DNA from: JAWQFO01 sp033436665
GTDB taxonomy: Bacteria; Pseudomonadota; Alphaproteobacteria; Rhodobacterales; Rhodobacteraceae
NCBI RefSeq assembly: GCF_033436665.1
Contig: NZ_JAWQFO010000001.1
Coordinates: 682,001-746,000 of the forward strand
Direction: 5' to 3'
Length of the DNA stretch: 64,000 bases
Position numbers and translations under genes: made by a program. Below are positions 8,425 to 17,342 of this stretch, piece after piece. The notes under the pieces were generated by a model, which ran no database searches, was not told the DNA's origin, and saw nothing but the letters and a program-made list of their open reading frames with translations. Each line of letters starts with the position of its first letter. Position 1 is the first letter of the stretch.

Positions 8425-9717
8425 ATGTCCGACGGCCCGACCTACGGCTTCGACACCCTGCAGATCCATGCCGGCGCACGGCCCGATCCGGCGACGGGCG
8501 CGCGCCAGACGCCGATCTACCAGACCACCGCCTACGTCTTCCGCGACACCGAGCACGCGGCAGCGCTGTTCAATCTCCAGGAAGTCGGCTTCATCTATTC
8601 GCGCCTGACCAACCCGACGGTGGCGGTGCTGCAGGAACGCATCGCGACGCTCGAAGGCGGCGTCGGCGCGGTCTGCTGCTCGTCGGGGCACGCGGCGCAG
8701 ATCATGGCGCTTTTTCCGCTCATGGGCCCGGGCCGCAACATCGTTGCCTCGACGCGGCTTTATGGCGGCACGGTCACGCAGTTCACCCAGACCATCAAGC
8801 GCTTCGGCTGGTCGGCGAAATTCGTCGATTTCGATGACCTCAACGCGGTCAAGGCGGCGATCGACGAGGACACGCGTGCCATCTTCTGCGAATCCATCGC
8901 CAACCCCGGCGGGTATGTCACCGACATCGCGGCGGCGGCGAAGATCGCAGACGGCGCCGGCATCCCGCTGATCGTCGACAACACCTCGGCCACGCCTTAC
9001 CTCTGCCGGCCGATCGAGCATGGCGCGACCCTGGTAGTGCATTCGACGACGAAGTACCTGACCGGCAATGGCACGGTCACCGGCGGCGCGATCGTGGATT
9101 CGGGCAAGTTCGACTGGTCGGCCAACGAAAAGTTCCCCTCGCTCAGCGCGGCGGAACCCGCCTATCACGGGCTCAAGTTCCACGAGACCTTTGGCCCGCT
9201 TGCCTTCACCTTCCATTCGATCGCGATCGGGCTGCGCGATCTCGGCATGACGATGAACCCGCAGGCGGCGCATTACACGCTGATGGGGATCGAGACGCTG
9301 TCGCTGCGCATGCAGCGGCATGTCGAGAACGCCGTGAAAGTGGCGGAATGGCTCGAGAAGGACGACCGGGTCGACTATGTGACCTATGCCGGTCTGAAGT
9401 CCTCGCCCTATTTCAAGCGCGGCCAGACCGTCTGCCCCAAGGGCGCGGGCGGGCTCTTCACCTTCGCGGTCAAGGGCGGCTACGACGCCTGCGTGAAACT
9501 TGTGAACGCGCTGGAGATCTTCAGCCACGTCGCCAACCTCGGCGATGCGCGGTCGCTGGTGATCCACTCGGCCTCGACGACGCACCGCCAGCTCACGCCG
9601 GAGCAGCAGGAAGCCGCGGGTGCGAGCCCGAACGTCGTGCGGATCTCGATCGGGATCGAGGATGCCGACGACCTGATTGCCGATCTCGACCAGGCGCTGA
9701 GCAAGGCATCGGGCTGA
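8425..9717 (+). CDS. metY: O-acetylhomoserine (O-succinylhomoserine) sulfhydrylase
   Basis: A 430-aa Cys/Met-metabolism PLP enzyme that makes homocysteine from O-acetylhomoserine and sulfide in the cytoplasm. It begins with the family signature GFDTLQIHAGARPDPATGAR and ends normally. The PLP lysine lies in VVHSTTKYLTGNGTVTGG, which has the MetY/MetZ spacing, and SRLTNPTV contains the phosphate-binding region. ATG 8425 is chosen because it is preceded by CGAGGAG at 8 bases; an in-frame extension to 8353 lacks support. I see no recognisable SAM riboswitch in the 140-bp leader. Confidence 0.92.
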   Translation: MSDGPTYGFDTLQIHAGARPDPATGARQTPIYQTTAYVFRDTEHAAALFNLQEVGFIYSRLTNPTVAVLQERIATLEGGVGAVCCSSGHAAQIMALFPLMGPGRNIVASTRLYGGTVTQFTQTIKRFGWSAKFVDFDDLNAVKAAIDEDTRAIFCESIANPGGYVTDIAAAAKIADGAGIPLIVDNTSATPYLCRPIEHGATLVVHSTTKYLTGNGTVTGGAIVDSGKFDWSANEKFPSLSAAEPAYHGLKFHETFGPLAFTFHSIAIGLRDLGMTMNPQAAHYTLMGIETLSLRMQRHVENAVKVAEWLEKDDRVDYVTYAGLKSSPYFKRGQTVCPKGAGGLFTFAVKGGYDACVKLVNALEIFSHVANLGDARSLVIHSASTTHRQLTPEQQEAAGASPNVVRISIGIEDADDLIADLDQALSKASG

Positions 9718-9736
9718 GCGCGGGCGCCGGACCGGG

Positions 9737-9753
9737 CGGGGGCTCTGCCCCCG
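9737..9753 (+). terminator. Hairpin downstream of metY
   Basis: CGGGGGC and GCCCCCG form a perfect 7-bp stem around a TCT loop, 20 bases after the metY stop. It lacks a T tract. A second 5-bp stem (CGCCC/GGGCG) follows at 9755-9767. It is part of the intergenic repeat described separately. Confidence 0.45.
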
Positions 9754-9800
9754 TCGCCCTGCGGGCGCCTCCCCCGGGATATTTGCAAACCAGAGAAAGG
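9737..9800 (+). repeat. Intergenic palindromic repeat, copy 1
   Basis: The stretch of G-rich hairpin, C-rich box, CCTCCCCCGGGATATTT and purine-rich tail reappears inverted at 19222-19290 as AAATATCCCGGGGGAGG followed by a GGGGGC/GCCCCC hairpin. Both copies sit directly after the stop of a plus-strand gene. Similar boxes are common in Rhodobacteraceae intergenic DNA, from general knowledge. Confidence 0.6.
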
Positions 9801-9840
9801 ACGCGCGCACCCGGGTGAAGGTCGCGTGCCTGAGCCCGGC

Positions 9841-10542
9841 TCAGTCGGCGATGCCAAAGACCATCTGCACGCTGCCCTCGAAGCCGACCTCGCCTGCCGC
9901 CACGGGCACGGAAGCGCCGCGGGCGGCGTCGGCCATCTCGAGCCGGACCGGACCGCCGCGCCGCACCTGTTCGATGATCGACTGGACCGGTCCCAGCGTG
10001 ACCCCGGCGGCCTCGGCCAGATCCTGCGCGCGCGCCATCGCGTCGGCCACGGCGGCCTTGCGCGCCTCGCGCTCGAGCGGAGCCGGATCCTGCACGTCGA
10101 AGGCAAGACCATCCAGGGTGTTGGCCCCGTCCGCGATCACCGCGTCGAGCAGACCGCCCAGGGCGTCGAGATCGCGCACCCGGACCGTTACCGCGTTGCG
10201 CGCCTCGTATCCCGTGATCTGCGGCGGGGCATCCACATTGCCGGAGCGGTCGGACCAGACCGGCTGCAGCGACAGGCCGCTGGTCTGGCGGTCTCGCGCC
10301 TCGATTCCGGCGCCGTCGAGGCGGGCGAGAATGTCACCGACGGCGGCGGAAGCCGCCTGCATCGCCGCGGCCGCGTCCGCGGCCTGCTCGGTGACGCCGA
10401 GCCGGATCGTCGCCATGTCCGGGGCTGCCGGCACGCTGGCCTCTCCGGTCACGGTTATCACGCGCGGTGCGGTCACATCCTGCGCGACGGCCGCGCTTCC
10501 GAAGCCTGCCACCAGGCAGAGCATGATGAGGGTCTGTTTCAC
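9841..10542 (-). CDS. Secreted SIMPL (DUF541) domain protein
   Basis: A 233-aa exported protein. The GTG at 10542 is preferred over an in-frame ATG at 10584 because AGGAGGA lies 8 bases before it. It also leaves a clean signal peptide (VKQTLIMLCLVAGFGSAAVAQ, cleavage after AQA-like VAQ). The mature part begins with the SIMPL pattern RVITVTGEASVPAAPDMATIRLGV and runs through YEARNAVTVRVRDL and the C-terminal PVAAGEVGFEGSVQMVF. SIMPL proteins are periplasmic and act in oxidative or membrane stress or as Outer-membrane-associated assemblies; the precise role is unknown. It is a single gene convergent with metY. Confidence 0.85.
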   Translation of the reverse strand: MKQTLIMLCLVAGFGSAAVAQDVTAPRVITVTGEASVPAAPDMATIRLGVTEQAADAAAAMQAASAAVGDILARLDGAGIEARDRQTSGLSLQPVWSDRSGNVDAPPQITGYEARNAVTVRVRDLDALGGLLDAVIADGANTLDGLAFDVQDPAPLEREARKAAVADAMARAQDLAEAAGVTLGPVQSIIEQVRRGGPVRLEMADAARGASVPVAAGEVGFEGSVQMVFGIAD

Positions 10543-10764
10543 GGGGCTGGTCCTCCTATGTTTGCTGTGCTGACCTAGACCCATGGCACCGCCGAGGACA
10601 AGCGCGATCCTAGCCCCAAGGCGGATCGCCGCGGGTCCGGCCGGCGCCCCGCGAACGCGTGTCCGGAAGGCGTTTTCCTTTCCCTCGGCGAAGTCCTGCT
10701 ATAGGCTGTCGGAAAACCGAGGCCGCGCTGTCAAGGCGCCCGTTGCAGTGTAAAAAGGCAAGGC

Positions 10765-13545
10765 ATGAAGCCCAGTTTCGCCCTGTCCCTCTCCTTCGAC
10801 GGAATCCGCCTGCTGCATCGTGCCGCAGGCGGCTGGCGAGTAGTGGGCGAGGTCGATCCCGAAGCTGCCGACCTCGCCGGCGAACTGGCCGCGCTGCGCC
10901 GCTCGGCGGCGGCCATCGAGCCCGGCGGCGTGCGCTGCAAACTGTTGATTCCCAATGAGCAGATCCGCTACCTGACGATTCCGAGCCTAGGCATGGATGC
11001 CGACGCCCGGACCGAAGCGGCGCGCCGGGCGCTCGACGGGGCGACGCCCTATGACGTCGAGGACCTGGTGTTCGATACCTGCCCGGACTGCGACAGCATG
11101 CATGTGGCGGCGGTGGCGCGCGAGACGCTTGACGAGGCAGAAGCCTTCGCCGAAACGCACCGCTTCAACCCAGTGAGTTTCGTGGCCGTGCCGGGCGCGG
11201 AAGCTTTCCTTGGCGAGCCCTGGTTCGGGCGCGCGCGGGCCGCCGATCGCGTGCTCGGACCGGATGAAGCCGTCGAGCCTGACGGCGTGGCTGTGGTGAT
11301 CGTCGGAGAGGTGGAAATTCCGTCCGGTCCGGTTGTCGCCGAAGAGACCGGCGCGCCGGTGGTCGAGACCGAAGAATCGCGAGAGCCAGGCGCGATGTCC
11401 GACGAAACGTCGCCGGACATGCCGCCGATCGCGGTTGGCGAGGCCGCCAGCGAGGCGACGGCAGACGTGCCCAAGGACGATCCGGCCCTGCCGGAGGGCG
11501 GGCGTGCGGGCGACAAAAAGGTCTTGGCCGAAGCACCGAAGGCAGAGCTTCCCGAACCGGACGACGGGCCGGAGGACGTCCTGCCGATGCCGGTGCCGCC
11601 GTTGAAGCCGTCGCGGGCGGAGTTCATCGAGGCGGCGGACCAGGGCTTTGCCGAGGCGCCTGCACCGCCGCCCACCGCGCCCGCCCCATCGCGAACCACG
11701 CCGTCCGCCCCCAAGCCCGAGCCGGTGACCGGGTTCAGCAGCCGGAGGACAGCGCCTCCGGTATCGCAGGATCAAGGGATTGCGCCCGCTGCCTCCGGAC
11801 GTGAACCCGCGGTGCAGGCTCCGAAGGTGCAAGGTGCGGGGGAAAGGCGCGTGCCGACCCTGTCGGCTCCGGGCGCGCGGGTGAACGGCGCACGGCTCGA
11901 CATCGCCGACGCCGAAGCGGAACCTGCCGGGAAGCCGGGGTTTTTCAGCCGCCGAAAGCCCGCGCGGGTCGAACCGGCACCGGCGCGCAAGGTGCAACCG
12001 GTGCCCGCGCCGGAAAGGCGACCAATCGCGACGAGCCCGGCGGCGGCGCCGAAACTGGCCCCGACCCCGCCAGAAGCCCAACGTCCGCCCGAGGCGCAAC
12101 CCAAGAATGATCCCTTCGCCCTGCCGGTGGAGCGGCCCCGCGGCAAGCCGCGATACCTCGGGCTGATCCTGACGGTGATCCTGTTGCTGGTCCTCCTGGC
12201 CGTTGCGGCCTGGGCTTCGGTCCGGCTGGACGGGAGCATCGCACGGATTTTCGACCGTCCGGAGGCCGCACCGGAGTCCGAGACGGAGACCGGGATCGCC
12301 GCGATCGCCGACCTGCCGGCACCGAAGTTTCTCGACGAGTTGCCGGAGAATGCCGGCATGGTCACCGCGTCGGTGGAAACGACCCTCTCGGAAGAGGATG
12401 CGGCGGTGCTGCGCGCCCTGCGCCGCCCGACGCCCGGGATCGAAACCGGAGACCCCGAGACAGTCACGCCCGAAACCGCCGAAACGGCGGACGTGGGACA
12501 GGACGGAGCGGCGGATGCCGTCGTGGAAGTGGAAGCGGACCGGATCGAGGCGGATTATGCGGTCACCGGGATTTGGCCGGTCAGCCCGCAACTGCCGCAA
12601 GCCGGCGCCGAAATCGCCATCGACGACCTCTACGTGACCAGCATCGACCCGGTCAGCCTGGTCGAGGATGCCGTGGCGCTGCCGGATGCCATGCGGCAGG
12701 ACACCGACGCGGCGATGGTACCGCAGAATTCGCCGGTCGCCCCGGGCACCACCTTCGATCTCGACGAACGCGGGCTGGTCGTGGCCACCGCGCAAGGCGT
12801 CGTGAACCCCGAGGGGATCACCGTCTACCTGGGTCGTCCGGCCCTGGTCCCGCCTGCCGAGATGGCGCGGCGCGATCCCGAAGTCGTCGAGGATCCGCTG
12901 CAGGCCGCGCTGGCCGAGGCACGTCCACGCCTGCGCCCGGGCAACCTGATCGAGAACAACGAGCGGGCCAACAATGACGGGCTGACGCGCTCCGAACTGG
13001 GCGCGCTGCGGCCTCAGGTCCGTCCGCGCTCGGAGCAGGAAACGGCGCTCGCCGCCGCGAGCCTCGTGCCGCAGGATGGCGGGCCGGTCGCCGCCCCGGC
13101 CGCGGCGGATCCCTTTGCGACCGGAACCCGCCTTGCAGCCGCGCAGTCAGCGCGTCCCGACGCGCGCCCGGGCAATTTCGGCCGGATCATCGCCCATGCA
13201 CAGGCCACGGCGGCCGCGCAGGCCGCCCGGGTCACCACGCAACGGCAGGCCGCTGCAGCGGCGCCTGTCGTGCAACGGACGGCGGCGCCGAACATCCCGT
13301 CCTCGGCCACGGTGTCACGCAGCGCCACGGTCAAGAACGCGATCAACCTGCGGGGCATCAACCTGATCGGGGTTTATGGAAAGCCTTCGTCGCGCCGCGC
13401 GCTCATAAGGCTCTCAAACGGGCGCTACCAGAAGGTCAAGGTCGGAGACCGGCTTGACGGCGGGCGCGTCTCGGCGATTGGGGACAGCGAGTTGCGCTAC
13501 CAGAAAGGCGGGCGCAACGTGGTGCTGAGGATGCCGCGCACGTAA
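10765..13545 (+). CDS. Large bitopic protein with PilM/GspL-like N-terminus and PilP/GspC-like C-terminus
   Basis: A 926-aa protein. Residues 1-150 resemble the actin-like domain of PilM/GspL assembly proteins (CKLLIPNEQIRYLTIP, then ALDGATPYDVEDLVFD). A long Pro/Ala/Glu-rich disordered region follows to about 460, then one transmembrane helix at about 463-487 (LGLILTVILLLVLLAVAAWA). Another disordered periplasmic stretch leads to a compact C-terminal domain at 858-926 (INLIGVYGKPSSRRALIRLSNG, KVKVGDRLDGGRVSAIGDSELRY) that resembles the homology region of PilP/GspC. The plan suggests a scaffold connecting cytoplasm and periplasm in a pilus or secretion-like machine. No such machine is encoded nearby. 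Domain calls are from motif resemblance, not search. Confidence 0.65.
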   Translation: MKPSFALSLSFDGIRLLHRAAGGWRVVGEVDPEAADLAGELAALRRSAAAIEPGGVRCKLLIPNEQIRYLTIPSLGMDADARTEAARRALDGATPYDVEDLVFDTCPDCDSMHVAAVARETLDEAEAFAETHRFNPVSFVAVPGAEAFLGEPWFGRARAADRVLGPDEAVEPDGVAVVIVGEVEIPSGPVVAEETGAPVVETEESREPGAMSDETSPDMPPIAVGEAASEATADVPKDDPALPEGGRAGDKKVLAEAPKAELPEPDDGPEDVLPMPVPPLKPSRAEFIEAADQGFAEAPAPPPTAPAPSRTTPSAPKPEPVTGFSSRRTAPPVSQDQGIAPAASGREPAVQAPKVQGAGERRVPTLSAPGARVNGARLDIADAEAEPAGKPGFFSRRKPARVEPAPARKVQPVPAPERRPIATSPAAAPKLAPTPPEAQRPPEAQPKNDPFALPVERPRGKPRYLGLILTVILLLVLLAVAAWASVRLDGSIARIFDRPEAAPESETETGIAAIADLPAPKFLDELPENAGMVTASVETTLSEEDAAVLRALRRPTPGIETGDPETVTPETAETADVGQDGAADAVVEVEADRIEADYAVTGIWPVSPQLPQAGAEIAIDDLYVTSIDPVSLVEDAVALPDAMRQDTDAAMVPQNSPVAPGTTFDLDERGLVVATAQGVVNPEGITVYLGRPALVPPAEMARRDPEVVEDPLQAALAEARPRLRPGNLIENNERANNDGLTRSELGALRPQVRPRSEQETALAAASLVPQDGGPVAAPAAADPFATGTRLAAAQSARPDARPGNFGRIIAHAQATAAAQAARVTTQRQAAAAAPVVQRTAAPNIPSSATVSRSATVKNAINLRGINLIGVYGKPSSRRALIRLSNGRYQKVKVGDRLDGGRVSAIGDSELRYQKGGRNVVLRMPRT

Positions 13546-13570
13546 AGGCGCACCCCGCAGGGGCGCGCCT
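13546..13570. terminator. Bidirectional hairpin between convergent genes
   Basis: AGGCGCACCCC (13546-13556) pairs with GGGGCGCGCCT (13560-13570) around GCA, with a single A-C mismatch. It begins immediately after the stop at 13543-13545 and lies 27 bases before the hppD stop, so it can serve both strands. No T tract is present. Confidence 0.5.
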
Positions 13571-13596
13571 ACCGTCATTTCAGGATTGCGATCGCG

Positions 13597-14691
13597 CTAT
13601 TCGGCCGCGATTTCGCCGTTGGCGATTTGCTCGGCTTCGATGGATTCGAACAGAGCCTTGAAATTGCCTTCGCCGAAGCCGTCGTCACCTTTGCGCTGGA
13701 TGAACTCGAAGAAGATCGGGCCGATCACAGTCTTCGAGAAGATCTGCAGCAGGATCTTGGTTTCGCCACCGTCGACGACGCCTTCGCCGTCGATCAGAAT
13801 ACCGTGCTTCTTCATGCGCTCGACAGGCTCGTCGTGGCCGCTCACCCGGTCGTGGCTCAGGTCGTAGTAGGTGTCTGGCGGGCCCGGCATGAACTTCAGC
13901 CCGTTCGCCGCGATTTCGTCGGTCGAGCCATAGATGTCGTCACTTCCCACCGCGATATGCTGGATGCCCTCGCCCTTGTACTTCTTGAGATAGGACACGA
14001 TCTGCCCGGTCTCGCCGCGGTCCTCGTTGATCGGGATGCGGATGCGTCCGCAGGGAGAGGTTAGCGCGCGGGAATAGAGGCCCGTGAACTTGCCCTGGAT
14101 GTCGAAGAAGCGGATCTCGCGGAAATTGAAGAGGTCGCCGTAGAAGGCGAACCACTTGTCCATGTTGCCCTTGAAGACGTTGTGGGTCAGGTGGTCGAGG
14201 TAGAAGAAGCCAACGCCGCGCGGCTTGGACTGCTCGATCCAGTCGAATTCCGCGTTGTAGGGACTGGTGTCGTAGTACTGGTCGATGAAGTAGATCAGCG
14301 AACCACCGATGCCCCGGATCGCAGGCACGTCCATCGTCTTGTCGTCGCCGGTGTATTCCTCGGCGCCTTTCGACACCGCGTGGCGCAGCGCCTTTTCAGC
14401 ATCGACGACACGCCAGGCCATCGCCGGGGCGCAGGGACCGTGCTCTTCCACGAACCGCGCGGCAAAGCTGTCGGGGTCGGCATTCAGCACATAGGTGATG
14501 TCGCCCTGCTGCCAGAGTTCGATCTTCTTCGTCCTGTGGTTCGCCACGTGGGCATAGCCCATGCGCGTGAAGAGGTCGCGCAGTTCCTGCGGCTCGGGAT
14601 GTGCGAATTCAACGAATTCGAAACCGTCGGTTCCGGCGGGGTTCTCTGCAGTGATGGTCGACTTCGGAGCGTTGTGCGGGAACGGACCCAT
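13597..14691 (-). CDS. hppD: 4-hydroxyphenylpyruvate dioxygenase
   Basis: A 364-aa non-haem iron(II) dioxygenase converting 4-hydroxyphenylpyruvate to homogentisate in tyrosine catabolism. It has two VOC-type halves. The 2-His-1-Glu iron ligands are visible in LDHLTHN, QHIAVGSDDIY and IFFEFIQRKGDDGFGEGNFKAL, the last being the C-terminal signature. ATG 14691 follows AGGAGG; the open frame extends upstream to 14895 into the divergent regulator, but that part has no family resemblance. Control by the divergent Lrp-type gene is likely. Confidence 0.95.
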   Translation of the reverse strand: MGPFPHNAPKSTITAENPAGTDGFEFVEFAHPEPQELRDLFTRMGYAHVANHRTKKIELWQQGDITYVLNADPDSFAARFVEEHGPCAPAMAWRVVDAEKALRHAVSKGAEEYTGDDKTMDVPAIRGIGGSLIYFIDQYYDTSPYNAEFDWIEQSKPRGVGFFYLDHLTHNVFKGNMDKWFAFYGDLFNFREIRFFDIQGKFTGLYSRALTSPCGRIRIPINEDRGETGQIVSYLKKYKGEGIQHIAVGSDDIYGSTDEIAANGLKFMPGPPDTYYDLSHDRVSGHDEPVERMKKHGILIDGEGVVDGGETKILLQIFSKTVIGPIFFEFIQRKGDDGFGEGNFKALFESIEAEQIANGEIAAE

Positions 14692-14841
14692 GGCGCGCCT
14701 CCTGTGAAAAGCGATTTGTTTCGTTGAATCGAAAATATGCCATTCCGGACGCGGATTTTGCGTGAATATCTGTTCATCTCTCGACATATACGACGGTTTC
14801 CCGCATATATTCTTCCATCCACGCATGGATTCCGCATCGAG
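14692..14841. promoter_or_regulatory. Divergent control region of hppD and its Lrp-type regulator
   Basis: A 150-bp AT-richer gap holds both promoters. GAAAATATGC (14731-14740) and GCATATATTC (14803-14812) form a 9-of-10 inverted repeat, and GTGAATATCTGTTCAT lies between them. These are candidate Lrp-family sites; no unambiguous -35/-10 pair was identified. Confidence 0.5.
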
Positions 14842-15297
14842 ATGCTCGACCCGACCGACATCCGCTTGCTCGCCGCCCTGCAGCGCAATGCGCATCTGAC
14901 GGCGCAGGAACTGGGCGAGGCGCTCAATCTGTCGCCCAGCCAGGCCGGGCGGCGGCGTCAGCGCCTCGAGGCCGAGGGCTTCATCACCGGCTATACCGCC
15001 CGGCTCGATCCGTCACGGCTCGGCCTGCTGGTGCAGGGCTTCATCCAGGTGCATCTCGAAACCCACGGCCCCGAGAACTCGCGCAGTTTCGCCCGGCTTG
15101 TCGAGACCCGCTCCGAGATCACCAGCGCATGGACGATGACCGGTGACGCGGACTACCTGTTGCGGATCTACTGCGCGGACTTGCCGGCATTGAACCGGCT
15201 GATCCACGACGTGCTGCTGCCGCACCCGGCGGTGGCGCGCGTCCACAGCCAGATCGTCATGGCGCAGCTCAAGCAGGACAGCCCGCTGCCGACCTGA
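14842..15297 (+). CDS. Lrp/AsnC-family transcriptional regulator, probable hppD regulator
   Basis: A 151-aa Lrp-family protein. The N-terminal winged helix covers about residues 3-60 (LDPTDIRLLAALQRNAHLTA, then LGEALNLSPSQAGRRRQRLE). The C-terminal effector/oligomerisation (RAM) domain includes VQGFIQVHLE and ITSAWTMTGDADYLLRIYCADL. ATG 14842 gives the canonical N-terminus; upstream in-frame codons have no family match. Divergence from hppD implies that it senses an aromatic amino acid or intermediate and controls hppD. The effector is inferred, not seen. Confidence 0.9.
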   Translation: MLDPTDIRLLAALQRNAHLTAQELGEALNLSPSQAGRRRQRLEAEGFITGYTARLDPSRLGLLVQGFIQVHLETHGPENSRSFARLVETRSEITSAWTMTGDADYLLRIYCADLPALNRLIHDVLLPHPAVARVHSQIVMAQLKQDSPLPT

Positions 15298-15458
15298 ACG
15301 GCCCACCTCCGGCGACGGGTTTGAATGCCGCCCGCGCAGGCAGCGCTCCGCCGGTCGGAACGCAATCGCCAGACAAGTCCGGAAACCCGTGGCAACCACG
15401 CAAGCGGCTGTTATAAATCACGGACGACTCCCGCATCCGAGGTCGAGATATCGCACCC

Positions 15459-17339
15459 ATGGAAGGTTTTCTCTATCAGGCATCCGTCTACCTCGCCGCC
15501 GCGGTGATCGCGGTGCCGCTGGCCGCGCGCCTGGGGTTCGGATCGGTCCTGGGCTATCTCGCCGCCGGGATCATCATCGGCCCGGTCCTCGGCCTTGTCG
15601 GATCCGAAACCCAGGACCTGCAGCACTTTGCGGAATTCGGCGTGGTGATGATGCTGTTCCTGATCGGGCTCGAGCTTGAACCGCGCGCCCTGTGGGACAT
15701 GCGCCACAAGCTCGTTGGCCTCGGCGGGCTGCAGATCGCGCTTTGCACGCTGGCGATCATGGGCATCGCACTGGCCTACGATCAGCCCTTCTCCGTTTCG
15801 CTCGCGATCGGCCTCACCCTGTCTCTGAGTTCGACCGCCATCGTGCTTCAGACCCTGTCCGAGAAGGGGCTGATGCAGACCGGAGGCGGACGGTCGATCT
15901 TTTCGGTCCTGCTCACGCAGGATATCGCCGTCATCCCGATTCTTGCCTTCCTGCCGCTGCTCGCCGTCGGCATCCCGGCCCAGATCGCCGAGGACGGCTC
16001 GATCTCGCTGGGTGGGGACGACGGGCACGGCGGCCATGGTGACGGCCATGCAATGTCGCTGGTCGAAGGCCTGCCTGGCTGGGGTGTCACGCTGGTCACC
16101 ATCGGTGCGGTCCTCGCCGTAATCCTGGCCGGCGTCTTTCTCACCCGGCCAGTGTTCCGTTTCATCCACGCCTCGCGCCTGCGCGAAATGTACACCGCCC
16201 TCGCCCTGCTCATCGTTGTCGGCATTTCCTTCCTGATGACGCTCGTCGGACTTTCCCCCGCCCTCGGCGCCTTCATCGCCGGCGTCGTGCTGGCCAGCAG
16301 CGAATTCCGGCACGAGCTTGAAACAGACCTCGAACCCTTCAAGGGCCTCCTGCTCGGTCTTTTCTTCATCACCGTGGGGGCCGGTATCAACTTCCCGCTG
16401 CTGTTCGGCAACATGCCGGCCATCGTCTCGATGGCCCTGCTGCTGGCGATCGTGAAGGGCCTGATCCTCTGGGGGCTCGGCCGCGTGTTCGGCCTGAGCG
16501 GCAAGAACCTGTGGCTGTTCGCCCTCGGCCTTGCGCAGGCCGGCGAGTTCGGCTTCGTGCTCACCGCCTTCTCCGAACAGCAGGGCGTCATGCCCATCGA
16601 CGTGGCCGAGACGCTGCTTCTGGTGATCGCCCTTTCGATGCTGATCACGCCGCTGCTCTTCATCCTTTACGATGTCATCTCGCGCCGGACCGAAACCACC
16701 GAAGAGCGTCCGGACGACGACGAGATCGACGACGAAGGCCCGGTCATCATCGCCGGCATCGGGCGCTTCGGCCAGATCGTCAACCGGCTGGTGCAGGCCA
16801 ACGGATTCAACACCGTCGTGCTCGACCACAACATGGAAACCATCGCCGTCATGCGGCGCTTCGGTTTCAAGGGGTTCCTCGGCGATCCCACGCGGCCCGA
16901 CATCCTGCGCGCCGCCGGCATCGCCAACGCGCGGGTGCTGGTCGTGGCCCTCGACGACAAGGATGCCAGCGCCCGGCTGGTGGCCTATGCGCGCAAGCTG
17001 CGGCCCGACCTGCATATCGTCGCCCGCGCCTATGACCGCACCCAGGTCTACCGGCTCTACCAGGCCGGCGCCGACGACATCGTGCGCGAGATGTTCGACA
17101 GCTCGCTGCGTGCCGGGCGCTACGTTCTGGAAAACCTCGGCCTCAGCGAATACGAGGCGCACGAGGCCGAGCGCATCTTCTACGAGCACGACCGCGTTTC
17201 GGTGCGCGAACTGGCCGAGCTTTGGGATCCCGGCATTCCGACCTCGCAGAACGCCGCCTATGTCGCGCGATCCCGACAGCTGCAAAAGGATCTCGAGACC
17301 GCGATCCTCAGCCAGGCGACCGAGAAAAAACGTGCCTGA
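15459..17339 (+). CDS. KefB-type monovalent cation:proton antiporter (CPA2) with TrkA-N domain
   Basis: A 626-aa inner-membrane protein. The first about 395 residues hold 12-13 transmembrane helices of the CPA2 fold, with LTQDIAVIPI (family Q-D motif) and LSPALGAFIAGVVLA. An RCK/TrkA-N domain starts near residue 427 (VIIAGIGRFGQIVNRLV, GxGxxG) and runs to about 550. Such proteins exchange K+ or Na+ for H+, gated by nucleotides or glutathione adducts. A His/Asp/Gly-rich loop (GGDDGHGGHGDGHAM, near residue 188) is unusual and could bind metal. No KefF/KefG partner is adjacent. The exact ion is not predictable. Confidence 0.9.
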   Translation: MEGFLYQASVYLAAAVIAVPLAARLGFGSVLGYLAAGIIIGPVLGLVGSETQDLQHFAEFGVVMMLFLIGLELEPRALWDMRHKLVGLGGLQIALCTLAIMGIALAYDQPFSVSLAIGLTLSLSSTAIVLQTLSEKGLMQTGGGRSIFSVLLTQDIAVIPILAFLPLLAVGIPAQIAEDGSISLGGDDGHGGHGDGHAMSLVEGLPGWGVTLVTIGAVLAVILAGVFLTRPVFRFIHASRLREMYTALALLIVVGISFLMTLVGLSPALGAFIAGVVLASSEFRHELETDLEPFKGLLLGLFFITVGAGINFPLLFGNMPAIVSMALLLAIVKGLILWGLGRVFGLSGKNLWLFALGLAQAGEFGFVLTAFSEQQGVMPIDVAETLLLVIALSMLITPLLFILYDVISRRTETTEERPDDDEIDDEGPVIIAGIGRFGQIVNRLVQANGFNTVVLDHNMETIAVMRRFGFKGFLGDPTRPDILRAAGIANARVLVVALDDKDASARLVAYARKLRPDLHIVARAYDRTQVYRLYQAGADDIVREMFDSSLRAGRYVLENLGLSEYEAHEAERIFYEHDRVSVRELAELWDPGIPTSQNAAYVARSRQLQKDLETAILSQATEKKRA

Positions 17340-17342
17340 GCC

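Noticed and set aside
13597..14895. hppD start at 14895
   Set aside because: The extra 68 codons run through the divergent Lrp gene; AGGAGG supports ATG 14691.
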